DNA from: Rhodococcus gordoniae
Lineage (GTDB): Bacteria; Actinomycetota; Actinomycetes; Mycobacteriales; Mycobacteriaceae
Reading direction: 5' to 3'
NCBI RefSeq assembly: GCF_001646655.1
Contig: NZ_LPZN01000006.1
Span: 62,001-126,000, forward strand
Length of the DNA: 64,000 nt
Of this stretch, positions 51,403 to 59,793 are shown piece after piece. Position numbers and translations under genes: made by a program. Position 1 is the first letter of the stretch. Every line of letters begins with the position of its first letter. Under the pieces are notes generated by a model. It had not been told where the DNA came from. It saw only the letters and a program-made list of their open reading frames with translations, and did not search any database.

Positions 51403-51469
51403 CCAGGAACAGAGTGCGCGGTGGGAATGCCCGGGCTCCCGTATCGGTTCCACCACCCGAGGAGGCGTA

Positions 51470-51991
51470 ATGACCGATACACGCACGGCGATTCTGGCAG
51501 GCGGATGCTTCTGGGGCATGGAGGAGCTGATCCGGCGGCAGCCCGGGGTGGTGTCGACACGGGTCGGCTACACCGGTGGGCAGAACGATCACCCCACCTA
51601 CCGCAACCATCCGGGGCACGCGGAGTCCGTCGAGATCGTCTACGACCCCGCACGCACCGACTACCGGGCACTGCTCGAGTTCTTCTTCCGGATCCACGAT
51701 CCGACCACCGTGAACCGGCAGGGAAACGACGTCGGAGCGTCCTACCGTTCGGCCGTCTTCTATCTCGACGACGAGCAGAAGCAGGTCGCGGTGGACACCA
51801 TCGCCGACGTCGAGGCGTCCGGTCTGTGGCCCGGCAGGGTGGTCACCGAAGTGACTCCCGCGAGCACCTTCTGGGAGGCCGAACCCGAGCACCAGGACTA
51901 TCTCCAGCGCTACCCGAACGGGTACACCTGCCACTTCCCGCGGCCGGGCTGGAAGCTGCCGAACAGCCGCATCGTCGACGCGCCGAACTGA
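51470..51991 (+). CDS. msrA: peptide-methionine (S)-S-oxide reductase
   Basis: Repairs methionine sulfoxide in proteins using thioredoxin. 173 residues; catalytic Cys13 in [10 protein letters not shown]-terminal Cys in NGYTCHFP may be the resolving residue. GAGGAGG precedes ATG 51470. Stands alone between nuoN (67 bp upstream) and a strong terminator. Confidence 0.97.
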   Translation: MTDTRTAILAGGCFWGMEELIRRQPGVVSTRVGYTGGQNDHPTYRNHPGHAESVEIVYDPARTDYRALLEFFFRIHDPTTVNRQGNDVGASYRSAVFYLDDEQKQVAVDTIADVEASGLWPGRVVTEVTPASTFWEAEPEHQDYLQRYPNGYTCHFPRPGWKLPNSRIVDAPN

Positions 51992-51999
51992 ATCGCGCG

Positions 52000-52041
52000 C
52001 ACGGGCAGTTCCACGGAACTGCCCGTGTCGCCGACGGCGAC
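52000..52041 (+). terminator. msrA terminator, two consecutive hairpins
   Basis: CACGGGCAGTTCC (52000-52012) and GGAACTGCCCGTG (52015-52027) are a perfect 13-bp inverted repeat with minimal loop, the strongest hairpin in the window. GTCGCC-GAC-GGCGAC (52027-52041) follows directly. Confidence 0.85.
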
Positions 52042-52109
52042 TACTCCTCGGCGTTTCCGCGTCCGTATCGTGGAAGTACCAGTTCTGATGACATACGGAG
52101 GAGTACTCG

Positions 52110-52256
52110 ATGGGAATGTTCGGTAAGGCTATGAAGAGCGCCGCCGCGGTCAAGGCGATCCAGGTCGTCCGGCGTGAGGCGGCCAAGCCGGAGAATCAGC
52201 GCAAGGCCAAGGAGATGCTCGCGAAGCTGCAGCAGAAGCGTCGCGGTTCCCACTGA
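52110..52256 (+). CDS. small basic protein (48 aa)
   Basis: ATG 52110 has GGAGGAG 8 nt upstream. The 48-residue product begins MGMFGKAMKSAAAVKAIQV and is Lys/Arg-rich with one long predicted helix (KPENQRKAKEMLAKLQQKRR). It sits alone between the msrA terminator and the GltB-like gene. Unrecognised; small size and charge suggest a nucleic-acid or membrane-surface binding protein, but that is speculation. Confidence 0.65.
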   Translation: MGMFGKAMKSAAAVKAIQVVRREAAKPENQRKAKEMLAKLQQKRRGSH

Positions 52257-52307
52257 GCTGCCGCTCGATATGTGAGACCCGCCGGACAGGCGGAGAGAAG
52301 GTGAACC

Positions 52308-53903
52308 GTGCTGCGGTTCTTCCTCGTCGGTTTCCTGGGCCTGACTCTGGTTCTGGTCGGTGTGATCGCCGCAGTCGGAGGGTGGGGCTGGTGGGTGCTG
52401 GTCGCCCTTCTGGCGTTCCTGTCGGTGGTCGGAATCTACGATCTCGTGCAGCGCCGGCATTCGGTGCTGCGCAACTATCCGGTGCTCGGCCACATGCGGT
52501 ATCTGCTCGAGAGTGTGCGCCCGGAGTTGCAGCAGTACTTCGTCGAGCGGAATTTCGACGGACGCCCCTTCGACAGGGACGTACGCACCGTCGTCTACGA
52601 GCGGGCGAAGGGAATTCACGGCGAGTTGTCGTTCGGCACCGAACGCGACGTCTACGAGGTCGGGTACGAGTATCTCGTTCACTCGACAGCGCCGGTGGTC
52701 GAACCCGACGAACCACCGCGGGTGAACATCGGAGGGCCCGACTGCAGCCGGCCGTATTCGATGTCGCTGCTGAACGTCTCGTCGATGAGTTTCGGCGCAC
52801 TGTCCGCCAACGCGATCCGGGCGTTGAATCGTGGGGCGGCCCGAGGCGGGTTCGCCCACGACACCGGCGAAGGCGGGCTGACGCCGTATCACCTCGACGG
52901 TGGTGGCGATCTGGTCTGGGAGATCGGATCCGGGTACTTCGGGACGCGCGACCGCGACGGACGATTCGACCCCGCAGAGTTCGCCGACAAGTCGGCTCAC
53001 GACCACGTCAAGGCGATCTCCCTCAAACTCAGCCAGGGGGCGAAACCCGGCGTGGGTGGCGTGCTCCCGGCGGCGAAGGTGAGTGAGGAGATCGCACGCT
53101 ATCGTGGCGTTCCGGCCCACGAGAAGTGCATCAGTCCCGCAGCGCACACGGCCTTCACGACACCGCGCGAACTGATCCGCTTCCTCGCCGATCTTCGGGA
53201 ACTGTCCGGAGGAAAACCCGTAGGTGTCAAGCTCTGCGTCGGTTCCCGCGTCGATGTGCTCGCGATCTGCAAAGCCATGCTCGCGGAAGGGACGGCACCC
53301 GATTTCGTCATCGTCGACGGGGCCGAGGGTGGCACCGCCGCAGCACCCCTCGAATACGAGGACAACATGGGGCTTCCGCTCACCGACGGGCTGATGACGG
53401 TCCACAACGCCCTCGTGGGTACCGGATTGCGGGACCGCATCAGGGTCGGCGCGAGTGGCAAGGTCGCGACCGGAAACGACATGGTGAAGCGACTGATCCA
53501 AGGTGCGGACTACACCAATTCGGCACGGGCGATGATGATGGCGCTCGGATGCATCCAGGCGCAGCGATGCCACACGAACAGGTGTCCGGTCGGAGTGACG
53601 ACCCAGGACCCGAAACGAGCGCGGGCGCTCGATGTGGCGGACAAGGCATTACGAGTGCAGCGGTACCACGCGAGCACGGTGCGTCAGGCGGTTCGACTCA
53701 TGGCGTCGATGGGCGTCGACGAACCCGGCGGGCTCACGACGGACATGCTTCGGAAGAAGGTGTCGCCGACCACCGTTCGCTCCTACACGGAACTCTACGA
53801 ATGGCTCGCTCCGGGCGAACTCCTCACCGATCCACCGCCCATGTGGTCAGCGGATTGGCGTGCAGCCACGCCGGATTCGTTCCGCCCCCGGTCTCGCTCG
53901 TGA
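52308..53903 (+). CDS. GltB-like FMN-binding glutamate synthase family protein
   Basis: 531-residue protein with two N-terminal membrane helices (about 1-42) and a glutamate-synthase FMN/TIM-barrel domain (about 110-500). FMN/2-oxoglutarate region SSMSFGALSANAIRALNRGA and the iron-sulfur ligands CIQAQRCHTNRCPVG (Cys-x5-Cys-x4-Cys, 3Fe-4S type) are present. It lacks the glutaminase and GXGXG domains of full GltB and has no GltD neighbour, so it is probably a membrane-tethered oxidoreductase of unknown substrate. GTG 52308 follows GGAGAGAAGG. Confidence 0.9.
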   Translation: MLRFFLVGFLGLTLVLVGVIAAVGGWGWWVLVALLAFLSVVGIYDLVQRRHSVLRNYPVLGHMRYLLESVRPELQQYFVERNFDGRPFDRDVRTVVYERAKGIHGELSFGTERDVYEVGYEYLVHSTAPVVEPDEPPRVNIGGPDCSRPYSMSLLNVSSMSFGALSANAIRALNRGAARGGFAHDTGEGGLTPYHLDGGGDLVWEIGSGYFGTRDRDGRFDPAEFADKSAHDHVKAISLKLSQGAKPGVGGVLPAAKVSEEIARYRGVPAHEKCISPAAHTAFTTPRELIRFLADLRELSGGKPVGVKLCVGSRVDVLAICKAMLAEGTAPDFVIVDGAEGGTAAAPLEYEDNMGLPLTDGLMTVHNALVGTGLRDRIRVGASGKVATGNDMVKRLIQGADYTNSARAMMMALGCIQAQRCHTNRCPVGVTTQDPKRARALDVADKALRVQRYHASTVRQAVRLMASMGVDEPGGLTTDMLRKKVSPTTVRSYTELYEWLAPGELLTDPPPMWSADWRAATPDSFRPRSRS

Positions 53904-53910
53904 CAGATCC

Positions 53911-54789
53911 TCATGATCGCTGTCGCTGCTTCACGAGGGTGAACTGCTGGACGTCGATGAGGCGCCGTCGGAAGTTCGCGGCGCAACCGGTCAGATACCT
54001 GATGTATCGCTGGTAGACCTCGTCGGAGGCCATCCGGACCGCATCGTCGCGACGCGACTCGAGGGCCTGCGCCCACAGGTCGAGTGTGCGGGCGTAATGG
54101 GGTTGCAGCGACTCGATGTTCTGCACCCAGAAACTGTTGCGTTGCGCGCCGGTGATGACCAGGTCCCGGTCGGGTAGCTGCCCTCCGGGGAAGATCTCCC
54201 GCATGATGAATCGCAGGAACAGGGCGTCCTCCCGGGTGACCGGCACCTTCATCGCCTCGAGTTGGGCGCGGGAATGACCGACGATGGTGTGCAGCAACAT
54301 CCGGCCGTCGTCGGGCAGGATGCGCGAGGTGCGTTCGAAGAAGGTGTCGTACCGCTGCCGGCGGAAATGCTCGAACGCCCCGATGCTGACGATGCGGTCC
54401 ACAGGCTCGTCGAATTCCTCCCACCCCTGCAGGCGAACCTCGGCGGTACGGCCGCCGGCCGACATTCCCGAGAGCAGACCGGACACGTGCTCGTACTGGT
54501 TGCGGCTCAACGTCAAGCCGATGACGTGCACGTCGTATCGCTGCGTCGCCCGCACCATCGTCGAGCCCCACCCGCAACCGATGTCCAACAGCGTCATTCC
54601 GGGCCGGAGATCGCACTTGCGGAGAGCAAGGTCGACCTTCGCGATCTGCGCTTGCTCGAGGCTCATGCCGTCGCGCTCGAAATAGGCGCAACTGTACGTG
54701 CGGGTGGGGTCGAGAAACAGTTCGAAGAAGTCGTCGGACAGGTCGTAGTGGGTCTGGACCTTTTCGTAGAACGGCGTCAGCTTCTGCAT
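53911..54789 (-). CDS. cyclopropane / mycolic-acid-type fatty acid methyltransferase
   Basis: SAM-dependent enzyme of 292 residues adding a methylene or methyl group to acyl double bonds. SAM site LLDIGCGWGS (about 68-76), bicarbonate/active-site region YSCAYF near residue 34 and SIGAFEHF are characteristic. Length matches CmaA/PcaA-type proteins rather than the longer E. coli Cfa, and fits a mycolate producer. Ends 7 bp from the convergent GltB-like gene. Confidence 0.93.
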   Translation of the reverse strand: MQKLTPFYEKVQTHYDLSDDFFELFLDPTRTYSCAYFERDGMSLEQAQIAKVDLALRKCDLRPGMTLLDIGCGWGSTMVRATQRYDVHVIGLTLSRNQYEHVSGLLSGMSAGGRTAEVRLQGWEEFDEPVDRIVSIGAFEHFRRQRYDTFFERTSRILPDDGRMLLHTIVGHSRAQLEAMKVPVTREDALFLRFIMREIFPGGQLPDRDLVITGAQRNSFWVQNIESLQPHYARTLDLWAQALESRRDDAVRMASDEVYQRYIRYLTGCAANFRRRLIDVQQFTLVKQRQRS

Positions 54790-54939
54790 TCGGACCTACT
54801 CTCCGCGAGGAGTGGGACGAGAGTTCCGGTGTCGGCGTCGATGCCTCCCGACGGACACACCGCTCTCGGTCGATAGTGCTCCCGCAGAGCGCCTTCGCAC
54901 ACGGGAACGGCGATTCCTGGGGCAGTTGTCCGACTCGGT

Positions 54940-54951
54940 CACACGAGTGTG
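54940..54951. terminator. short hairpin after the second WS/DGAT gene
   Basis: CACACGAGTGTG, 19 bp past the WS/DGAT stop, is a 5-bp inverted repeat; weak. The rest of the 181-bp gap to the methyltransferase gene must hold that gene's promoter, but I could not fix one. Confidence 0.3.
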
Positions 54952-54970
54952 TTACCGCTACTCCGTGACG

Positions 54971-56383
54971 TCAGCCTGCACGGACGGATGGCTCGTCGTC
55001 GTCCGGCTCGATGCCGAGGGCGTCCTCGAGTGCTTCGAGGGCTGCGTCGAAGTGGTCGAGCAGCGGCTGCAGTTGCGGCAGGCTGCGACTGCACGAGGTC
55101 AGGCCGAAGGCGATGGCGTCGTCGGTGCTCGTGCACGTGATGTTCAGCGCCTGGCCGTCGACGGGCACGGACAGCGGATACACCGCGTCCACCCGAGCGC
55201 CGTTCCAGTACAACGGATCCGGGGATCCCGGCACGTTCGAGACGATGACGTTGAAGGGCGGGCGGGGGAGTGCGCGATTGCGGGTGAGGATGCCTACCGC
55301 CAGTGGCGCGACGCCGAGTGCGCTGGTCGCCAACCGCGACAGGGTGGACATGCCCTGCATGGAGGCCTTGCCCTCCGTGGTCGACGCCGACACCCGGGCC
55401 AGCCGGTCGGCGGGATCGGCCAGGTCCGTACCCAGATCGCACATCAGGACGCCGAGTTCGTTTCCTGCGCAGTCCTTGTCGGGTCGGAGGCAGACGGGGA
55501 CCATGGCTACGAGCGACTTGTCGGGCAGCGCTTTCTGCTCCGTGAGAAGAGCGCGCAGTGCTCCCGACGACATGGCCAGCACGACATCGTTGACGGTCGC
55601 GTCGGCCGCCCTCGCCACGGTGCGCAGACGGGCGAGCGGCCACGACCGCGCAGCGAACCGGCGCGTGCCCGAGATGGGGACGTTGATCACGGTGTTCGGT
55701 GCGGCGAGCGACAGCGATCCGCCCCCACCGCGCAGTGCCCTGTTCACGGTGCCGGCCAGCGCGGGCACGAAGCCTGTGACCTCGGCGGTTGCGGTCCGCA
55801 CCGCCTGCATCGCGGCTTCGGGGAGACCGAGCGCCGTCCCGGGCGAGTGGGGGCGGCCCGGCGTGTCGAACGGAGCCCACGGCGCCGGCATGTCGGTGCG
55901 CTCGGAGTCCGGGCTCAGGGCGCGGCGCAGCAACTTCATCGCACCCACGCCGTCGGCGAGGGCGTGGTGGATCTTGGTGTAGACGGCCAGTCGGCCGTCC
56001 GTGAGACCCTCGATGACGTGCATCTGCCACAGGGGCCTGCTCCGGTCGAGCAGCGTGCTGTGCAAACGGGAGACGAGATCCCACAGTTCGTCGAGGCCGC
56101 CGGGTTGCGGCAGCGCGTTGCGCCGGACGTGGTACTCCAGGTCGAAGTCCACGTCCTGCTCCCATGCCCACTGTCCGAAGGTGCCCAGGGAACGGACCGC
56201 GCGCTTACGCCACAGCGGGGCGACCTCGCCGTTCTCTGCGGCGGCGGTGAACAGGGCCCCGAGATCCGCGGCGGTTGCTCCGTCCCGGGGACTCAGAAGG
56301 ATCAATCCGCCCACATGCATCGGATGATCACGGGACTCCCCGAGAAGGAACATCGAATCGGTGGGCGACATGGGTAGACGCAT
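54971..56383 (-). CDS. WS/DGAT wax ester synthase / diacylglycerol acyltransferase
   Basis: Complete 470-residue member. HHALADG (His139, His140, Asp144, Gly145) is the catalytic motif; LLLGES-type N-terminus (SPTDSMFLLGESRDHPMHV) and RPPFNVIVSNVPG are conserved. It is a clear paralogue of the truncated gene at 1-1353. ATG 56383 has GAGG 9 nt upstream. A distant promoter with an inverted repeat (56497-56534) suggests specific regulation. The M. tuberculosis homologue tgs1 is induced in hypoxia. Confidence 0.95.
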   Translation of the reverse strand: MRLPMSPTDSMFLLGESRDHPMHVGGLILLSPRDGATAADLGALFTAAAENGEVAPLWRKRAVRSLGTFGQWAWEQDVDFDLEYHVRRNALPQPGGLDELWDLVSRLHSTLLDRSRPLWQMHVIEGLTDGRLAVYTKIHHALADGVGAMKLLRRALSPDSERTDMPAPWAPFDTPGRPHSPGTALGLPEAAMQAVRTATAEVTGFVPALAGTVNRALRGGGGSLSLAAPNTVINVPISGTRRFAARSWPLARLRTVARAADATVNDVVLAMSSGALRALLTEQKALPDKSLVAMVPVCLRPDKDCAGNELGVLMCDLGTDLADPADRLARVSASTTEGKASMQGMSTLSRLATSALGVAPLAVGILTRNRALPRPPFNVIVSNVPGSPDPLYWNGARVDAVYPLSVPVDGQALNITCTSTDDAIAFGLTSCSRSLPQLQPLLDHFDAALEALEDALGIEPDDDEPSVRAG

Positions 56384-56701
56384 AAGAACGTTTCCTCAGC
56401 TCGGAACACCGAGCAGTTCGTGGCGAGACCCCCTGCTGTCCCGCCGGCATGTGCGCCAAACCATGACCCCCGTCACAGATTTATGACGCGACACAACTAA
56501 TACGCGATCCCGGACCATGTCGCCAAGTCCGGGAGTCCGTTTTCGTACCAAAACGACAATTGTTGTCCGATTTGCGAACTCCGGGCCGAGTTCTGGGACG
56601 CGGTCGTGGGAGGCGTCGAGAGTTCTGCGATGTCCGACGCCGACGATCGTGGCGATCAAGACCGGGACGCCGAATCGCGTAGGTCTCGGTCCCGTGATCG
56701 G
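56384..56701. other. 318-bp intergenic region
   Basis: Between the second WS/DGAT gene and the K+ channel gene. It holds the WS/DGAT promoter/operator at 56497-56534 and an AT-rich patch with ACAATTGT at about 56556-56563. I see no gene, RNA or clear channel terminator in the rest; open frames here lack ribosome-binding sites. Confidence 0.6.
56497..56534 (-). promoter_or_regulatory. promoter and operator of the second WS/DGAT gene
   Basis: On the minus strand -35 TTGGCG (56526-56521), 18-nt spacer, -10 TATTAG (56502-56497). TCCCGGAC (56508-56515) and GTCCGGGA (56527-56534) are perfect 8-bp inverted copies bracketing the -35. The mRNA leader would be about 107 nt. Confidence 0.5.
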
Positions 56702-57241
56702 TCACTCCTCGCCCCCACGATTGCGACGACGCCACTGCACGGCGGCCGTGAGCAATCTGATCCCGACAGCCAGGAAGATCAGATTTGCGACCATCTGCAC
56801 CGACACGACGGCTCGCGCGGTCTCGGATACGGCGGCGATGTCCCCGAATCCCACCGTGGAGAAGACCGTCAGACAGAAGTACAGGGCATCGACGCGGGAC
56901 AGTGGTTCGGTGAAGTAGTCCGGATGCGCCACGGACATGCGGAGATAGATGGTAGCGAAAACCACGAGATAGGTGGACACGATCGTGGTGAGTGCCTCGA
57001 CGGCCTGGACCGCCGGGTACTCGGAGGCGAGAATCCTGCGGATCTGCCACCAGCCGACCATCAGGACCGCAGTGCCGCCACCGATGAGGGTCAGGGCCTC
57101 GGAGGTGCTACGGATATGCTCGACCGGAATCACGAAGTAGACGCTGACCAGCACGAAGGCGGTGAGCGTCGGACGCGCTATCGCAGTCAGGATCAGCCGT
57201 CTCCGCTCCCGCGGGTCCGGTATTCGCGGAGAATCGACCAT
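56702..57241 (-). CDS. ion channel protein, two-pore-helix K+ channel type
   Basis: 179-residue membrane protein. Four hydrophobic segments; the pore loop has the potassium filter TVGFGD (129-134) after YFCLTVFS, followed by the last helix. ATG 57241 chosen; the upstream in-frame stretch crosses the promoter region. No RCK/TrkA domain. Divergent from PEP synthase, sharing a DosR-like box. Confidence 0.9.
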   Translation of the reverse strand: MVDSPRIPDPRERRRLILTAIARPTLTAFVLVSVYFVIPVEHIRSTSEALTLIGGGTAVLMVGWWQIRRILASEYPAVQAVEALTTIVSTYLVVFATIYLRMSVAHPDYFTEPLSRVDALYFCLTVFSTVGFGDIAAVSETARAVVSVQMVANLIFLAVGIRLLTAAVQWRRRNRGGEE

Positions 57242-57259
57242 GACGATGCCCGTTCCGGA

Positions 57260-57279
57260 ATGGTGACTTTCGCCCCTAC
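57260..57279. promoter_or_regulatory. DosR/DevR-like box
   Basis: ATGGTGACTTTCGCCCCTAC matches the mycobacterial DosR consensus TTGGGGACTTTAGTCCCTAA at 15 of 20 positions by my count. It lies 19 bp before the K+ channel start and 94 bp before PEP synthase, so it could serve either direction. Confidence 0.45.
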
Positions 57280-57372
57280 GGTATCGACCGGGTCGAGGCG
57301 ACGATGGGAAGACCGAGGATCCGATCCGGCCCGAAAGGTCGACGCGGGGCGGCGAAGCGTGGGGAGTCACCG

Positions 57373-59658
57373 ATGACCGAACACAACCTGTGGGTTCGAC
57401 CGATCGGCGAAGTAGGCGCCACCGACGCGCCGACGGTGGGCGGTAAGTCCGCGAACCTGGGGGAACTGACCCGCGCCGGGTTCCCTGTCCCCGCCGCCTT
57501 CGCCGTCACCACCGACGCCTACCTCGATGCGATGGAGGCTGCCGGGACACGAACCGAGCTGGTCGCCGAGGCGGTGCCCGCACCGGACATCGACGACGCC
57601 ACGCTCATCCGCACGTCTGCCGCCCTCGCCGCCCTGGTGACCGATTCGACCGTTCCGGACGAGATGCGTGCGGCGATCGTCTCCGCCTACGAACGTCTCG
57701 GACCCGATGTCCCCGTCGCGGTGCGGTCGTCGGCTCCGGCGGAGGATGCCTCCGACACGTCGTTCGCCGGGATCCACGAGTCCTACACGAACATCATCGG
57801 CGCCGCTTCGGTGGTCCGCGCGGTGCAGGCGTGCTGGGCCTCGTTGTGGTCCGAACGCGCCCGCACCTATCGCGGACTGCGCGGAGTCACCGACGAACCG
57901 TCCATCGCGGTGGTCGTCCAGGTCATGGTGAAATCCGAGTCCTCCGGTGTGGCATTCACCGCGGACCCCCGCACCGGCGACCTCGACCGCATCGTGATCG
58001 AAGCGGCGCTCGGTCTCGGCGAGGTCGTCGTCGGCGGGCAGGTGGAGCCCGACACCTACGTCGTCGCCAAGGACACCTTCGAGGTGCTCGACGTGCATCT
58101 CGGTCACCAGGAGTTCCGGATCGCCTCGACCGACACCGGGGACAGTCGTGTCGCGGTCGATCCGACTCGCAGCACCCGGGTGCTCGACGACGATCAGCTC
58201 GACCGCGTCGCGCGGCTGGCCGCCGGAGTCGAACAACACTACGGTCGGCCCCAGGATCTCGAATTCGCATTCGCGAACAACGAGCTGTGGATCGTGCAGA
58301 CCCGCCCCATCACCACCCTCGATCAGCCGGCTCCTGCCGCCTCGACCGGCAACGGCGAAGCACGACCGTTGCTGACCGGCCTCGGCGCCGGCCCCGGGGC
58401 GGCGACCGGGCGCGTACGGGTGCTGCACGAACTCGTCGACGGGAAACGTCTGAGCGACGGCGAGATCATCGTGGCGCCCATGACCCGGCCGGACTGGCTG
58501 CCGATCCTGCGGCGCGCCGGTGGCATCGTCACCGACGGCGGCGGCATCACCTGCCATGCCGCCATCGTCGGACGGGAACTGGGCAAGCCCGTCGTGGTCG
58601 GTGCCCGGACCGCCACCACCGATCTGCGCGACGGACAGTTGATCACGGTGGACGGCAACGCCGGGGCGGTGTTCGACGGGGCGGTCCACACCGCCGAGCG
58701 GCCCGCGGCGACGACATCCGCACCGGCGACGTCGCCTGCCGGAGCTGCGACCGTCACGGCCACAGCGGTATACGTCAATCTCGCCACTCCGGACGCGGCA
58801 GAGGCGGTCGCCGCCACCGATGTCGACGGGGTCGGCCTGCTCCGCGCGGAATTCATGATCACGGAGGCGCTCGCGGGGGAGCACCCGTCGCACATGATCG
58901 CGCAGGGCCGTCGCGACGAGTACGTGGAGAAGATGGCGGAAGGCGTCGCGACGATCGCGACGGCGTTCGCGCCACGTCCGGTGGTCTATCGCGCAATCGA
59001 TCTGCGCAGCAACGAGTTCGCCGATCTCGAAGGAGGCGAGATCGAGCCCCACGAGGAGAACCCCATGATCGGCTACCGCGGATGCTTCCGGTACGTGCGG
59101 GATCCTGAACTGTTCTCGCTCGATCTCGATGTGCTGCACCGCGTTCGGAGTGCACATCCGAACGTGCACCTGATGATCCCGTTCGTGCGCACCCGCTGGG
59201 AACTCCGGGACTGCCTCGCCCAACTCGACCGGCATCCACTCGGATCCGACCAGCGCATGCTGCGCTGGATCATGGCCGAAGTCCCTTCCGTCGTCTACTG
59301 GCTGCCGGAGTACGCCAAACTCGGAATCCATGGGGTGTCGATCGGCAGCAACGACCTCACACAATTGATGCTCGGGGTCGACCGGGACTCCGAAGTGTGC
59401 AAGGACCTGTTCGACACCCTCGACCCGGCCGTGCTCGACGCGATCGACCACGTCATCGAACGAGCCTCGGCCGCGGGACTGACGACGTCGTTGTGCGGGC
59501 AGGCCGTGTCGACCAGCACCGACCTCGCCGAGCATCTCGTGCGGCGCGGTATCACCTCGGTGTCGGTCACACCCGACGCCGCAACGCAGACGAGACGGAC
59601 CGTGGCGCGAGCGGAACAGCGCATTCTGCTCGACCGCGCCCGCACCTCGGAGACGTGA
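57373..59658 (+). CDS. ppsA: phosphoenolpyruvate synthase
   Basis: Makes PEP from pyruvate and ATP (pyruvate, water dikinase), for gluconeogenesis. 761 residues: ATP-grasp domain about 1-330 (TVGGKSANLGEL, VAVRSSAPAEDASDTSFAG), phosphohistidine domain with His395 in GGGITCHAA, and PEP/pyruvate TIM barrel about 480-755 (SLCGQA with the catalytic Cys). GGGGAG 6 nt before ATG 57373 sets the start. The opposite reaction enzyme pyk is at 26 kb. Followed by two terminator hairpins. Confidence 0.95.
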   Translation: MTEHNLWVRPIGEVGATDAPTVGGKSANLGELTRAGFPVPAAFAVTTDAYLDAMEAAGTRTELVAEAVPAPDIDDATLIRTSAALAALVTDSTVPDEMRAAIVSAYERLGPDVPVAVRSSAPAEDASDTSFAGIHESYTNIIGAASVVRAVQACWASLWSERARTYRGLRGVTDEPSIAVVVQVMVKSESSGVAFTADPRTGDLDRIVIEAALGLGEVVVGGQVEPDTYVVAKDTFEVLDVHLGHQEFRIASTDTGDSRVAVDPTRSTRVLDDDQLDRVARLAAGVEQHYGRPQDLEFAFANNELWIVQTRPITTLDQPAPAASTGNGEARPLLTGLGAGPGAATGRVRVLHELVDGKRLSDGEIIVAPMTRPDWLPILRRAGGIVTDGGGITCHAAIVGRELGKPVVVGARTATTDLRDGQLITVDGNAGAVFDGAVHTAERPAATTSAPATSPAGAATVTATAVYVNLATPDAAEAVAATDVDGVGLLRAEFMITEALAGEHPSHMIAQGRRDEYVEKMAEGVATIATAFAPRPVVYRAIDLRSNEFADLEGGEIEPHEENPMIGYRGCFRYVRDPELFSLDLDVLHRVRSAHPNVHLMIPFVRTRWELRDCLAQLDRHPLGSDQRMLRWIMAEVPSVVYWLPEYAKLGIHGVSIGSNDLTQLMLGVDRDSEVCKDLFDTLDPAVLDAIDHVIERASAAGLTTSLCGQAVSTSTDLAEHLVRRGITSVSVTPDAATQTRRTVARAEQRILLDRARTSET

Positions 59659-59665
59659 GTGAAAT

Positions 59666-59736
59666 ATCGACGCCCCCTACCCGGTGGGCCTCTCGACAGG
59701 GCGTCGATAGGTCGGATCCCCTGTCTCGGATCCGAC
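59666..59736. terminator. tandem terminators between ppsA and terC
   Basis: ATCGACGCCC (59666-59675) with GGGCGTCGAT (59699-59708), then GTCGGATCC (59711-59719) with GGATCCGAC (59728-59736). Perfect arms; the genes converge, so both directions are probably served. Confidence 0.75.
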
Positions 59737-59793
59737 ACGATCTGTTCCCACCATCGTTTTCGATCTCCCGCTGCAGGTCGCCGAGACTCGCGC

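Noticed and set aside
51403-51469. nuo operon terminator
   Set aside because: GGTGGGAA..TTCCACC needs a bulge and a 20-nt loop; too weak to claim.
57367-59535. Long open frame antisense to PEP synthase
   Set aside because: Same reason: reverse complement of a conserved enzyme, no motifs, no ribosome-binding site.
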